A DNA stretch of 64,000 nt, taken from NCBI GenBank assembly GCA_030512295.1, contig JAULSR010000008.1:496001-560000 (forward strand), read 5' to 3'. Made by a program: the position numbers and the translations under genes. The notes beneath the pieces are model-generated. The model ran no database searches, was not told the DNA's origin, and saw only the letters and a program-made list of their open reading frames with translations. Each line of letters begins with the position of its first letter. Position 1 is the stretch's first letter. Below are positions 12,196 through 22,568 of this stretch, piece after piece. The DNA comes from Bombardia bombarda (taxonomy: Eukaryota; Ascomycota; Sordariomycetes; Sordariales; Lasiosphaeriaceae).

Positions 12196-14106
12196 TCAAG
12201 CATCTAGTTTCAGACGATCCAGCATCGTGTCGATCTTTTGCAACAGGATCTGGTAATTGACCGCATCCGAGTCAAACTCATCTTCAACAAGCTTGCCGTC
12301 CAGAGTTCTCACAGTACCTCCCCCGCCCTCACCCAAACCACCCTCGCTCGCTTGTACCTTCTCCTCGCCACCGTTCGCTTCCGCGGTGGTGCCATTCTCC
12401 GCCGCAGCCAGTCCCTCGACTGCCTCTGCCTTGATCTCCCCTTCCTCGTCCAGCATCTCCTCTAGCCCGTCGCCTTCAAAGCGCAGCCTGAAGCGCTCAG
12501 AGAGATAGTAGCGGATATCATCGAGCAGCTCAATGGTATCTGTCTCCTGTCTCTCCTTAATTCTCGATGCACTCTCTTGGATAAGCGCGGCAAACTCCTC
12601 CTCGTCGATGTAGTCCTCCAATCGGCTGGCGAGGTAGCGAGCCGCGAATTCCTCCAGTCGCTGGACCTTGAGATCCCAAGCCGCGTGGATGACGTCGTAC
12701 ACATTTATGGGCTCAACCTCCACCTCTGACTCCTGTCCTTCGTGGCCGTCATTAAAATGCGTCCTGTCTACCAGAGCATTCTGCGTCCCGCTTCCCAGGG
12801 TACTGATGGCCACTGCAGCCTTGGTCTTGAGCTTGTCCAGAAGCAGCATGTCCGACGCGTACAACAGATCGAGGGCAAACTCCAAGGGGCAATCGGCCTT
12901 CTCGGTGTAGAGGAAGGTTAGAATGACCTCCAGAACCTCGGGTGGACAGTCCACCTTGATAATGTGAAGGTGCTCGGCATCCCTGGCTTCCATGAAGTCG
13001 CTCGCGAACATGGTAGCAAAGTATGGACTGCGGATGAGAAAGGCCTTGTGAGCAGGGTAAAGGGTCGACTGCCGGGCCTTCTTGTTCCCATTTGGGCTCG
13101 CGGTGCTCTCTCCAGCACCGATTGGAATGCCGTTGAACCCAATAACCGGCTCAGCATCCTCTTCTTCATCCTCGTGCTCGTCTGCTCGGAGTATGCAGTT
13201 GGCAAAGATGGCATTGTCGTGGGGCCATTTTACGTCGTTGGCCTTGCGTGAGTCTACCACCATCTTGTACTTTAGGACAGTGTCTCGGAAGAAGCCTTCC
13301 ACCTGCAACTGGGCACGTTCAACCTCGTCCTGTTGGCGCTGGCGCGCGAGACGGCGGTCGTTGATGGACAGGATGGCCTCCCAGAGCTGATCAATCTCGA
13401 GCTGCTTGCACAGCTTGTCGATTCCCTTGAAGACGTCCGCTTCCGACACGGTGCTCTGGGGACCGACAAAATCTCTGGGGAGGTCGCCAAGGTAAAGATA
13501 CCTCAGCACAACACGGAAGGCTTCGACAGGAATTGCGTGGGGCAGCTTCCATGTTGCAGTTGCGGGTGCATCGGCAAACTTCTTCCTGAAGTAGGGCGAC
13601 CTTGCCGAGAGCAGGAACTTGTGCAGCTGAAAGGAGTCGGCAGCGGATGAGAGGGCAATGTCTGACGTCTTGGGCACATCTCGGACCAGCAGCGACGTGA
13701 TGTGGGACGACCACTGCTGCAAGGGGTCTGCGGCCTTGGAGTAGTCATAGGACAGAAGCAGGTTCCTTATCTTGTTGTTGAGGGCATTGTAAACAGCACG
13801 TTCGCGTTCAAAGGAGTCGGGATCGGCCAACGCGCCCGACTCCAGCAACAGCTCAACTAGCTCGTAATGGCCGCAAAGACTGGCTATGATAAGAGGCGTG
13901 TAATCATACTGGTCTTTCCCATTGATATTCACTCCGGCCGTGATCAGTTCCTGGCAGTGTTTCAAATCGCCGCGGCGACAGGCCTGAAGGAATTCATTAA
14001 ACGGCTCGGAAAGATCGAGGGGATGTTCGTTGCGAAGCACGCCGTCGCTGATGAGCTGGCTGTCGGCCTTCAGCTTGGCCTCGAGCTCGTGTTTTCGGAG
14101 AACCAT
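12196..14106 (-). CDS. Ankyrin-repeat, double BTB/POZ-domain protein
   Basis: An uninterrupted 636-aa frame. The ATG at 14106 is used because the frame upstream starts only with a TTG. Residues 37-105 form ankyrin repeats (for example DYTPLIIASLCGHYELVELLLESGA). Residues about 143-260 form a first BTB fold (FQLHKFLLSARSPYFRKKFA), and about 298-430 a second (YPAHKAFLIRSPYFATMFAS). A stretch of EDEEEDAEP separates the two, and the C-terminal third is helical and acidic. This order matches animal ABTB1 and fungal BTB-ankyrin proteins, which are thought to act as substrate adaptors of Cullin-3 ubiquitin ligases. That role is inferred from family, not from a visible Cul3-binding signature. Transcription is divergent from nimA with a 739-bp shared upstream region. 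Confidence 0.9.
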   Translation of the reverse strand: MVLRKHELEAKLKADSQLISDGVLRNEHPLDLSEPFNEFLQACRRGDLKHCQELITAGVNINGKDQYDYTPLIIASLCGHYELVELLLESGALADPDSFERERAVYNALNNKIRNLLLSYDYSKAADPLQQWSSHITSLLVRDVPKTSDIALSSAADSFQLHKFLLSARSPYFRKKFADAPATATWKLPHAIPVEAFRVVLRYLYLGDLPRDFVGPQSTVSEADVFKGIDKLCKQLEIDQLWEAILSINDRRLARQRQQDEVERAQLQVEGFFRDTVLKYKMVVDSRKANDVKWPHDNAIFANCILRADEHEDEEEDAEPVIGFNGIPIGAGESTASPNGNKKARQSTLYPAHKAFLIRSPYFATMFASDFMEARDAEHLHIIKVDCPPEVLEVILTFLYTEKADCPLEFALDLLYASDMLLLDKLKTKAAVAISTLGSGTQNALVDRTHFNDGHEGQESEVEVEPINVYDVIHAAWDLKVQRLEEFAARYLASRLEDYIDEEEFAALIQESASRIKERQETDTIELLDDIRYYLSERFRLRFEGDGLEEMLDEEGEIKAEAVEGLAAAENGTTAEANGGEEKVQASEGGLGEGGGGTVRTLDGKLVEDEFDSDAVNYQILLQKIDTMLDRLKLDA

Positions 14107-14845
14107 AAATAGAAGCAGAGCCAAGAAAGCGATTGATAAATGAAGTGAAATTAAACTATACGCGGAATATATCCCTTTTCCTTTGGGGAAGGCACATGCT
14201 TGTTATTGCTCAAAAATCAAAGACGCTATGGAACCGATTAAAGGTTGACGTTGACAATGGAAGTCACCAAGGTACGGGTAGGCGGTTCCTCTAAAATAGG
14301 TTACCTTAAAAAAAAAAAAGGATTGGTGGCGATGCGGGATGTACACTACGGTACTGGCGGCTTCGCGGGGTTCAAGTCTTACCAATCTTATCGATAATGA
14401 TAAGACTTTGTTGCTGCCGAACCCAAACGCCCAGCGCCCGACAGCCCCTGTAAATATAGTGGGTCTCTGTTTAATGGCCATCCCAATGCGGACGCGGTTG
14501 CCTAGGCAGCGGAATATGAACTTCGACAACACAGAAGAATGCTCCTCCCGACCAAAGACAGACAGACCTGCCCGTTCACCGAGAGTAACCAGCATAGCAA
14601 CCCATCCTATCGGCGCCCGGCGGAAACTAACAACAACAGGAATTGACCACCCGCCCAACCACCACCACCACCACGACCAAATTCAACACTGCAAAGTCGA
14701 ACTGGATCCCTCGAGCCCAATTGCGACCCAGATCACACGACCAACGACCAAGATCACGCCCGCAGTTGATTGAGTGTACGGCGCATGGACCTGCACATCC
14801 CCGAACTGACACTCTGAGGCTGTCGGGATCCCAAAGGTCGACACA
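14107..14845. promoter_or_regulatory. Bidirectional promoter region, BTB gene / nimA
   Basis: The 739 bp between the divergent start codons of the BTB-ankyrin gene (14106, -) and nimA (14846, +). It contains an A11 run near 14309, and the plus-strand side near nimA is rich in ACCACC, CCAC and CAAC. No long coding frame is present. Its length suits two core promoters facing apart. I did not identify specific factor sites. Confidence 0.55.
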
Positions 14846-17052
14846 ATGTCTGAGAGCGACAAGTACGATGTGCTGGAAAAGATCGGTAAGCTGATGAGCT
14901 GGGCTGCTTTACACACTGGCCGCACAACTAACACTATGTGTGACTACTGCCAGGCCATGGGTCGTTTGGAATCATCAGGAGGGTGCGGCGGAAGGCGGAC
15001 GGCATGATTCTCTGCCGGAAGGAGATCAGCTACCTCAAGATGTCGCAGAAGGAGCGCGAACAGCTGCACGCCGAGTTCCAGATCCTGTCGACCCTGCGCC
15101 ATCCCAACATCGTCGGCTACTACCACCGCGAGCATCTCAAGGCCAGCCAGGACCTCCACCTCTACATGGAGTACTGCGGCAACGGCGATCTCGGCAGGGT
15201 CATCCGCGACCTGGTGCACAAGAACCAGTACGCCGAGGAGTCGTTTGTCTGGAGCATCTTCTCCCAGCTCGTCACGGCCCTGTATCGTTGTCACTACGGC
15301 GTCGACCCGCCAGAGGTGGGCAAGACGGTGCTTGGGCTGGGCCCGACGGCGAGGCCAAAGGCGCCGACCGGCGGCATGACCATTCTGCATCGCGACCTCA
15401 AGCCCGAAAACGGTAAGCGGTTATCACTGATTTTCTTTTATGTGTGTGTGGGATGATCTGACTTTGTGCATACAGTATTTCTGGGTGAGGACAACTCTGT
15501 CAAGCTGGGTGATTTCGGCCTGTCCAAGATGATACAGTCGCACGATTTCGCATCCACATACGTCGGCACGCCCTTTTACATGTCGCCCGAAATATGCGCC
15601 GCGGAGAAGTACACGCTCAAGTCGGACATCTGGTCCCTGGGGTGCATCATCTACGAGCTCTGCTCACGGGAGCCGCCCTTCAACGCAAAGTCGCACTTCC
15701 AGCTGGTGCAGAAAATCAAAGAGGGCAAGATCGCGCCATTGCCATCCGTCTACTCGCCAGAACTGATGGCGGTGATCAAAGACTGCCTCCGTGTCAACCC
15801 CGACCGGAGACCAGACACAGCATCTCTCCTCAACCTTCCGGTGGTGCGGCTGATGAGGAAGGAGAAGGAGGTTGTCGAGTTCAGCAGGTTGCTGAAGGGC
15901 AAAGAGGAGGTGCTTAACAGGCGCATCCGGGAGCTCGACCACAAGCTGACCTCGATGGACAACGACAAGGTGGCCATACGGCAGGAGATTGATGCTTCAC
16001 TGCGGAGGGAATGGGAGGTCAAGGCGCGCCTTGAGATTGACCGTCTAGTCGCCCTCGAGATTGAGCAGCTGCAACGGAAATTCGAGCAGGAGGTGCACGC
16101 GCGAGTCGAGGCGGAGCTGCAGCACCACAGGAAGACGGTTGTCTTTCACGAAAACGAAGCACAACACAAGCTGTCTTCCTCCTCCACGAAATCAGACGAC
16201 CCGCACTCGTCAGTCAGCTGTGGGAGCGGCGACAGCGCCGACGGCGAGTTCCCCTCCATGACGGACCTCACCGAGCTCTCCATCGGCTCCCCCGACGTCT
16301 CGTCGTCCCACGCGCTCAAGAAGAGCGCCCGCACCCCGTTCGCCCGGGCGCAAACCATGTTCACCGGCCACCCCGCCGGCACGCCCATGGACATCGAGAT
16401 GGCATCCCCATCGCCCATCACCATCGCGTCCCTATCGCTCTCGCCCCGCCGGACAGCAGCGACCAAGGTGCCCCCCTCACACGCGTCCAACATCTTTGCC
16501 GCCAACCAGATGATGAATGGCGGCGGTGGTGCAGGCAGTGGCAGTGGCAGTGGCAGTGGCGATGCCAGGTGGGAAGCCCCCCGGGACAGCAGCAACAACA
16601 ACATCAACAACAACAACACCTCGGGCATGGCCTCCGACTACGAATCCGACGACGACGTCAACGTCCCGTCGCCATCCCCCACGCGCATGATCAAGTCGAG
16701 CAAGAACCCATTCACGTCCAAGCAGAGGCCGCTCCTGCAGGCGCAAAAGTCAGCGCCCATGCACCGGCTGCAGTCCAAGCAGGCCACGCTGGCGGCCGGT
16801 CCCCATTCTAAGACGGCGGGGCCGGCCATCCAGCCTGCCAGTCTGGGCGCCGCAGACTTCCCCGGCATCCGCCGCGTGGGCAGCAACAACGCCCTCAGGG
16901 GCGGCGACATGATGATGATGAGCAGCCCGCAGCACAGGCATCTTAGCAAGATCCCCTCGGCTGCTAATCTCAACGCCGCGGCTGCTGCGGCGGCGGCGGC
17001 GGCGGCGGCGGCGAATAAGTCCAGCGGGGGCAGCAGCGATGGCGGCGGGCAG

Positions 17053-17084
<32 letters not shown>

Positions 17085-17490
17085 CACGCTCAACCGCAAG
17101 CCATCTATCGTTCTTACCAAAGACACGTCTATGGAGCCGCTGCAGCCTCCACCAGCGCAGGGGCAGGGGCAGGGCCAGCAGCAGCAGCAGCAGCAGCTGG
17201 TGAGCAAGAAGAATAATAATATCAGGGGACGCACGCTCGTGGAGCTGCAGCAGGCGCGCGCCGGGGGTAGGCCGCTCAGCGCCGTCATGAGTGGAGATGT
17301 CAGTCCGTCGAGGGCGTTTAGGGAGCATGCGGCGGCTGCGAATAGGGGGGGGTTTGGATCGGGAGGGTCGGGAGGGTCGGGAGGGTCGGGGTCGGGAGTG
17401 CCGGCTGAGCCGGTGGCGGTGTGGGATCCGGAGAGGGACGAGATGCCGAGTCCGTTTTTGGTGAGGAGGAAGATGGTTCTGCGGACGTGA
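14846..17490 (+). CDS. nimA: Mitotic protein kinase NIMA
   Basis: Three exons, 14846-14885, 14954-15412 and 15476-17490, give 837 aa. Introns of 68 and 63 bp have GTAAG donors and CAG acceptors. The kinase domain covers about residues 8-290. It has the glycine loop (GHGSFG, 14-19), catalytic Lys36 in ILCRKE, HRDLKPEN (159-166), DFG (179-181) and the activation segment FASTYVGTPFYMSPE, whose Thr198 corresponds to the regulatory Thr199 of Aspergillus NIMA. The insertion before HRDLKPEN (YGVDPPEVGKTVLGLGPTARP) is a hallmark of filamentous-fungal NIMA. A coiled coil follows (about 290-400) for oligomerisation. The C-terminal half is disordered and Ser/Pro-rich with poly-Asn, poly-Ala, poly-His and Gln tracts. 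NIMA is a Ser/Thr kinase needed for G2/M entry. Degradation signals in the tail are known for the family but not pinpointed here. Confidence 0.97.
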
Positions 17491-18189
17491 TGTGGTTATG
17501 GGGGGTGTGTGCGTGTGGTTACTCAAATGTCGAGATATACCAAGGGGGTGGTGGGAGTGGGTTTGGGGTTAGGGTTGATATATATATATATATATTCACT
17601 GTCTCTTGTTTTTTTTTGGTCGTTGGGGTAGATGGGCTTGAGTGAGGAGCGAACGGGCAGACAGACAGAAAGAGAGGGAGACGGGCAGGATGGGGGTTGT
17701 TTTTTCTCGGCGATAATGGGTGCTGGTTGCTTGGCTGGATTCCGTGTCTGGAGCCAAGCTGGGTTTGATTTGCTTGTTATTCAAAGGCAGGAAGAACAAG
17801 GCAACGAAAACAGGGTGGGACCTGGGAGCTGGAGCTGGATTACATGGCAGCTGCTGTCAACACGAACAACAATATTCCGCCTGCTTTCTTTCTTTTCCAT
17901 GTTTTTCATTTGTCTTTTGATTGGATTGGTGGGGGTTGGTTGGGGATGGGACAGGACCGGCAGGTTGTTTGGTTTAAGTTTGTTTGACTCGTTCGTGCAT
18001 TGGATCATCACCATATTGCAGACGCGATGATGGATGTCCTGTAAAGAAAATAAGATCAAGACTCTTTTTCTATCTGTTCTTGTCCTCATTCAGTCTTGAT
18101 CATTTGCAATTATGTGGAGGTAAACTGGAGGGGTTGATGCTGGCGGCGTTATTGACTTCCAAGAGCTTGGGCAGATGGAACAAGTGTGT

Positions 18190-18211
18190 GGGGGGGGGGG
18201 GGGGGGGGGGG
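18190..18211. repeat. 22-base G homopolymer
   Basis: Uninterrupted G run on the plus strand in intergenic DNA about 700 bp after nimA. It is preceded by TGTGTG and followed by TGGTAGG. The exact length is likely to be error-prone. Confidence 0.85.
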
Positions 18212-19059
18212 TGGTAGGTTCTTTGTTGCCCTGGTTATTATGCATATCCATTCCATCTACTATTTAGGTACGCTCATGTTACATTAACAGGAGCGAGCCG
18301 TTATCATATTAGAAGAGTATTGTTGATTAGGACAATGTTGATGATTATTGCTCTTTACAGTTAAAGGGGCATCCTGTATTGATCTTGATGACCAGTCCTA
18401 CAGCGTGCACACGTGCACTAATTTGATTGTTGTTATGTTTTCATAAAGTAGGAAAGGGGGCTGGATAAGGGGGTTGAGTCACTGGTTACACAGACGGGCA
18501 CAAAACATAGCATTCGATCCAATTCCCTCTGCATGACTTATCTCGCCCTTTTCACCGCCTCCCCCCTGACTCGCAAGGTGGCCTGGTCAGTGTGTTTGTT
18601 ATCCATGGTTTATGGATGCCACGGTCGATTCGCCCGAGTTTCACCAACACACACGGTGCGCCAAAAACCCAACTCTCACCGTTGAGCACATTCTCTCTCC
18701 GCGGCAGGCGGGGGATGCGCGTGTGCAGGGCATGTCTCACCTGTCATGCCTGCCATCCATGGCCTGGACTGTGCGTGTTTGCGCAGATATACCCCGTCCA
18801 GTAGTTTCATTTCTTTTTGCCCCCCCCTGTGCGAAGCGAGTAGGGTGTTTGTGAGAAATACCAAGACAACAACGACAACAAACCTGCGGATACTTTAGAT
18901 GTATCAACCTCACAGGCAGTTGGGCAGTTAAATAGACAGACGGACAGCCCGAGGGGGCGTGCGTATATATAATGAGTTGATCATTACGGAATGCCTAGCT
19001 GCACCAAGACATGCATTGACGGGGAAGTAGGAAAGTGCAGCAGGTAGGCAGGCGGGGTA

Positions 19060-19087
19060 AGGCAGGGCAGGGCAGGGCAGGGCAGGG
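19060..19087 (+). repeat. GGCAG pentanucleotide tandem repeat
   Basis: Five to six copies of GGCAG in intergenic DNA, extending an imperfect GGCAGGC/GGGGTAA lead-in. It has no coding context. Confidence 0.8.
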
Positions 19088-22000
19088 TGAACAAAGGCGC
19101 GCGAGCTTTGCTCCTCTTTGCTTCATGTTTTGATGCAGGCTGCTGCTGCTGCTTCCGGTGTCTGGGTTCTTGGGCCGATCATTGCATGATGGGGCTGGCT
19201 GGGCCTGACAAGGTCAGAGCAAGTGATCGAGCGAGCGAGCGAAGTGCTTACAAAAGCAGGCCAAGCAAGGGGTTGCTGCTTGCTGCTGCTGTCTACACAG
19301 TATGGTGCTGCGTGGGTGCGCGCGACGCGCATGTCGACCTCCTGTGATCTGTGATATGCTCCGGCTCCTGCAACATCGAATATGCCCGATATGCTAGCCG
19401 CAAGCAAGCCCCTTCCGTGTCCGTGAGGAGCGGGCCTAGGTCATATCCGCGATTTGCTTACCTACGACGTGCTGTCTGTACTGTTATGTACTGTTATGTC
19501 TGTTCAGTCCCCCATTCCCCATCCCCATCCCCTGAAACCAGCCCGGTTTTGTCAACCAGGGAACCAGCGGTAACAAAAGAAAACTGTCTCCATCCTAGTG
19601 AAAGTTGGCATGGAATATGCTTATGTATCCTCATCATTCTTGCCGAAAGGGTTGGAACTGGGGAACCGGCGTGTGCCAACTCCTATGTGCTGTTAATAAG
19701 GTGGTTATCTCAAACGGCTACAGAATACCCAGAACCAATTGCAAGACTGAGAACAATCTTGTTTCCCAGGGCCCATCCAACTTGCCAACGGACCTCTCTC
19801 CCTCCCCAGCTACCTGTACCCAGCCAGCCACCGAGAGGGGTTAGACAAGTTACGGCCATCTGCCGCTGGCCTGACTGGGCTGGGATTGGGGCGCTTGACG
19901 GAAATGCGGCGGCGGTGGCGGCGGCGTGTGGGGGAAGTGGGAAGGGTGGGGAGAGAAGCAAGGGAGAGGGTCTGGCCGCAAAGGGAGAAAAAAGGAAAAA
20001 GAAAACAAAGGGTGAAATGAAGAGGAAAAAAAAAAAAAGCAAAATAAACACATGATCGTTTGCGCTATTGGAAAACAAACCGCCGCGCCAGGGCGAAAAG
20101 GGGAAAGCGGGGCTGTCAGGGGCCTGGGCCACTGGCCCGTTTGCCGACTTGGGTATAACTACAGAGAAGGCAGAGCGGTACCGAGTGTGATATGTAGTAT
20201 TATTGATCTCCTGTGGCGGGTTTCTGCTGCATGTGGCACACAACTAATCTCGGACCAACGTCGACCACAGGCGAGATGTGATGGCCTTGTTGCTACTGTG
20301 TAATGGTGTATGGCGATCGACCCGATGTCAGAATCGTATTGCGCAGTGCTTGAATGCCTCAGTTGCTTCTTCTTTTTTGCAAGAAAAGGTACTGCATCTG
20401 TCGGCATTATCATGAGTTTTGACGTGCTGACTTCCATCTGATTTCGACATTGTTAACAGAAGAGATCTCTTGTTAGATAGAATACACACCAACGTACTGT
20501 ATATGTAGGTAGGTTTTTTCTGCTGTTCCGTTACTGTCTTGTCAAGAACACTCTCCATTCATCTAAGCCATGTATAGTTAGGCCTGCTGCTCTGCCGAGT
20601 TTGTATCTGCTAGTCGGATCTAGATGCTCCATATCGCGCGCACGACAGATCAGAAGGGCTTGGCAGAGTGTGGCAGGCCTTCCCCCCGCCCAACACCCTG
20701 GGTTGCTTTTCCCCGAGATTGACAGCTACGCCATGGCCCCGGTAGCACCAGCATTCTCAAGTGCCGACGCTGAACCCGTATGTACCAGTTGGTCCAGGAG
20801 CAGGGGGCAACAACTTTGCCGTTGGTTCCTTCTCCCTCTTTGCTTCTTCGTCCTCTATTGCCCCCAAATCCAACACATGGCTCAGACGGGATGGTCGCCA
20901 CAAGAGTAACAAGATGAGTGGAAAGAGCGAATTAGACGAATTCGGTACGATGTTCTGTCTTCTCCCGTCCCCATCGTATCCTATGGCTGGTAGCCGAGGT
21001 CGCTGGGATATCAATACACGTATCTCACGACTTTCAACGCTATGCTCTTATCAGGCTACGCAAGTATGTGCCTCTCTCGATGGCGCCCGCGCCATGACTG
21101 GTCTGGTAGCCAAGGACCGGACGTAGGCTGCTACATGACTCAGGATTCACATTATCACGGGGAGAGAGATCGCCAAGCCTATGCCCTTGACTAGGTTCCA
21201 AGGCCGTTCGTGCCTTCTCGCCTTTCATAGACGAACTTACTTTTTACACAGTAGAGCACCTCAAAAGAGCTGATCTTCGCCTTCGGTAGCTCTCGACTGC
21301 ACCGTGTCTGATCTCCTCATTAGGAGGGGGGCGAGTATCGTCAGATGACGTCTCAAGGATTCAAAGGTTCGGACAGAAGGGGATCTGTTGTTGGTAGTTA
21401 TAAATCGATCCTAGGTTTTGACCATTTTGAGCCATCACACCCTCTTCGTGCCCGTAGCCTAATAACCCCCTCTTTCCCCTCCTCCAGATCCGCTAACCTT
21501 TCCAAAGGGCTAGGAGGCCATTTTCGTCACCGAAGGCTATATGGACGTATCGGGGGTGGGGAGTACGTATGAGTATGGGTGTCGCTTTGTGTGTGGGTGT
21601 AGGGAGAGGGGGGTGATGATGGAACCGTGATACATCGTACAGACAAGACGATACCCACCCGCCTCAGTTCTTATCTTGTCAGACTTTTACCTAATGAGCC
21701 AGACGGGACTTTGACAATTCTTTGAAAAGTACCCATCCTTTTCCTTCCCAGAGAACAACGAGGGGGTGGTATGTGCTTGGGCGCGTGCATGCAGTCGCTG
21801 AGATGGATCTGCACCTCTTGTTTACACAGTAAGTGCGAGGCAGATGTATTCGATCGCAGGGGTTGCAATGGCCAGAGCATCCTGTTGGCATAGCTGCATG
21901 GGCGAAAAACAAAGTCTTGAGCGTCCAGCTCCGTCACTGGTCCAGAAGGACGACGATGCTGGGCTTACTGTGTACATGTAATCCGTGAAGGCGGCCTGCA

Positions 22001-22395
22001 TTGCACGGGCTAGTGCGATCCTCGCATGCGTTCTGGTACGCATATCAGGGAGACGCTTCTCGCGGATGTGGTACAACTGCACAGAAGAAGGATGTGTTGT
22101 ACACAGGTTGTGATGCTCCGGGTTCCAGGCACAAATGTCCGCTGTGACTTCCATCCGAATATCCACGGCTGCTGTTTTGACAAGCTATGGAGTCTAGACC
22201 GATTCGATGGCTGACAGGTTCTCGGTCTGGAGCCTAAACTTGCGTGACTGACGTGGAGTTTAGTACGAAAACCCTAAGGATTATGGTAATGAGACGGTGA
22301 TATGCTGGTAATACTATCCCCGCGTTTCCCGGGGAGACGAGTGCCCAAACGAGAGAGCACTGGCCTTGTCGGAGCTTGGCTGTACAGTTGATATA

Positions 22396-22566
22396 CTGTG
22401 ATATCGAGCCAAAATAAAACCACCTTGTCAGGTATTGTGGCTTTCGCCGAAGCCCATGTTTTTCCGAGCTTTGTACCTTTTCAAACCCTTATACGCGCAC
22501 GTCCAACCCTGGCGCTCCCCTTGTCAATACCTGACCCGCAAGTTTTACTTACCCATACCACCACAG
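22396..22566 (+). mobile_element. 171-bp mariner-like MITE, copy 1
   Basis: A short non-coding element present three times in this window at exactly 171 bp with no gaps between copies. It begins CTGTG and ends CCACAG, and is flanked on both sides by TA (22394-22395 and 22567-22568), the target duplication typical of Tc1/mariner transposons. The ends form imperfect inverted repeats of about 42 bp sharing CTGTGGT, TAAAAC and TCAGGTATTG blocks. It has no transposase, and the short open frames across it are incidental. It is about 90% identical to copy 3 by hand alignment. Confidence 0.88.
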
Positions 22567-22568
22567 TA

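Larger units (their letters stand above)
17491..22393. other. Gene-poor region, left part
   Basis: No supportable gene. The region begins with the nimA 3' side (an AT dinucleotide run at about 17578-17596). It holds a 22-base G homopolymer (18190-18211) and a GGCAG pentanucleotide array (19060-19087). Open frames up to 234 codons (19351-20055) are low-complexity or overlap longer frames on the other strand, and they show no domain or splice structure. Confidence 0.5.

Noticed and set aside
16750..17526. 258-codon antisense frame over the nimA 3' half
   Set aside because: It mirrors the nimA homopolymer codons (poly-Met, poly-Arg, poly-His) and reads opposite a well-supported gene; it is a shadow.
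19351..20055. 234-codon plus-strand frame
   Set aside because: The C-terminal part is Lys/Arg/Glu low complexity from a purine-rich tract, no domain or conserved-looking segment is present, and a similar-length frame runs antisense.
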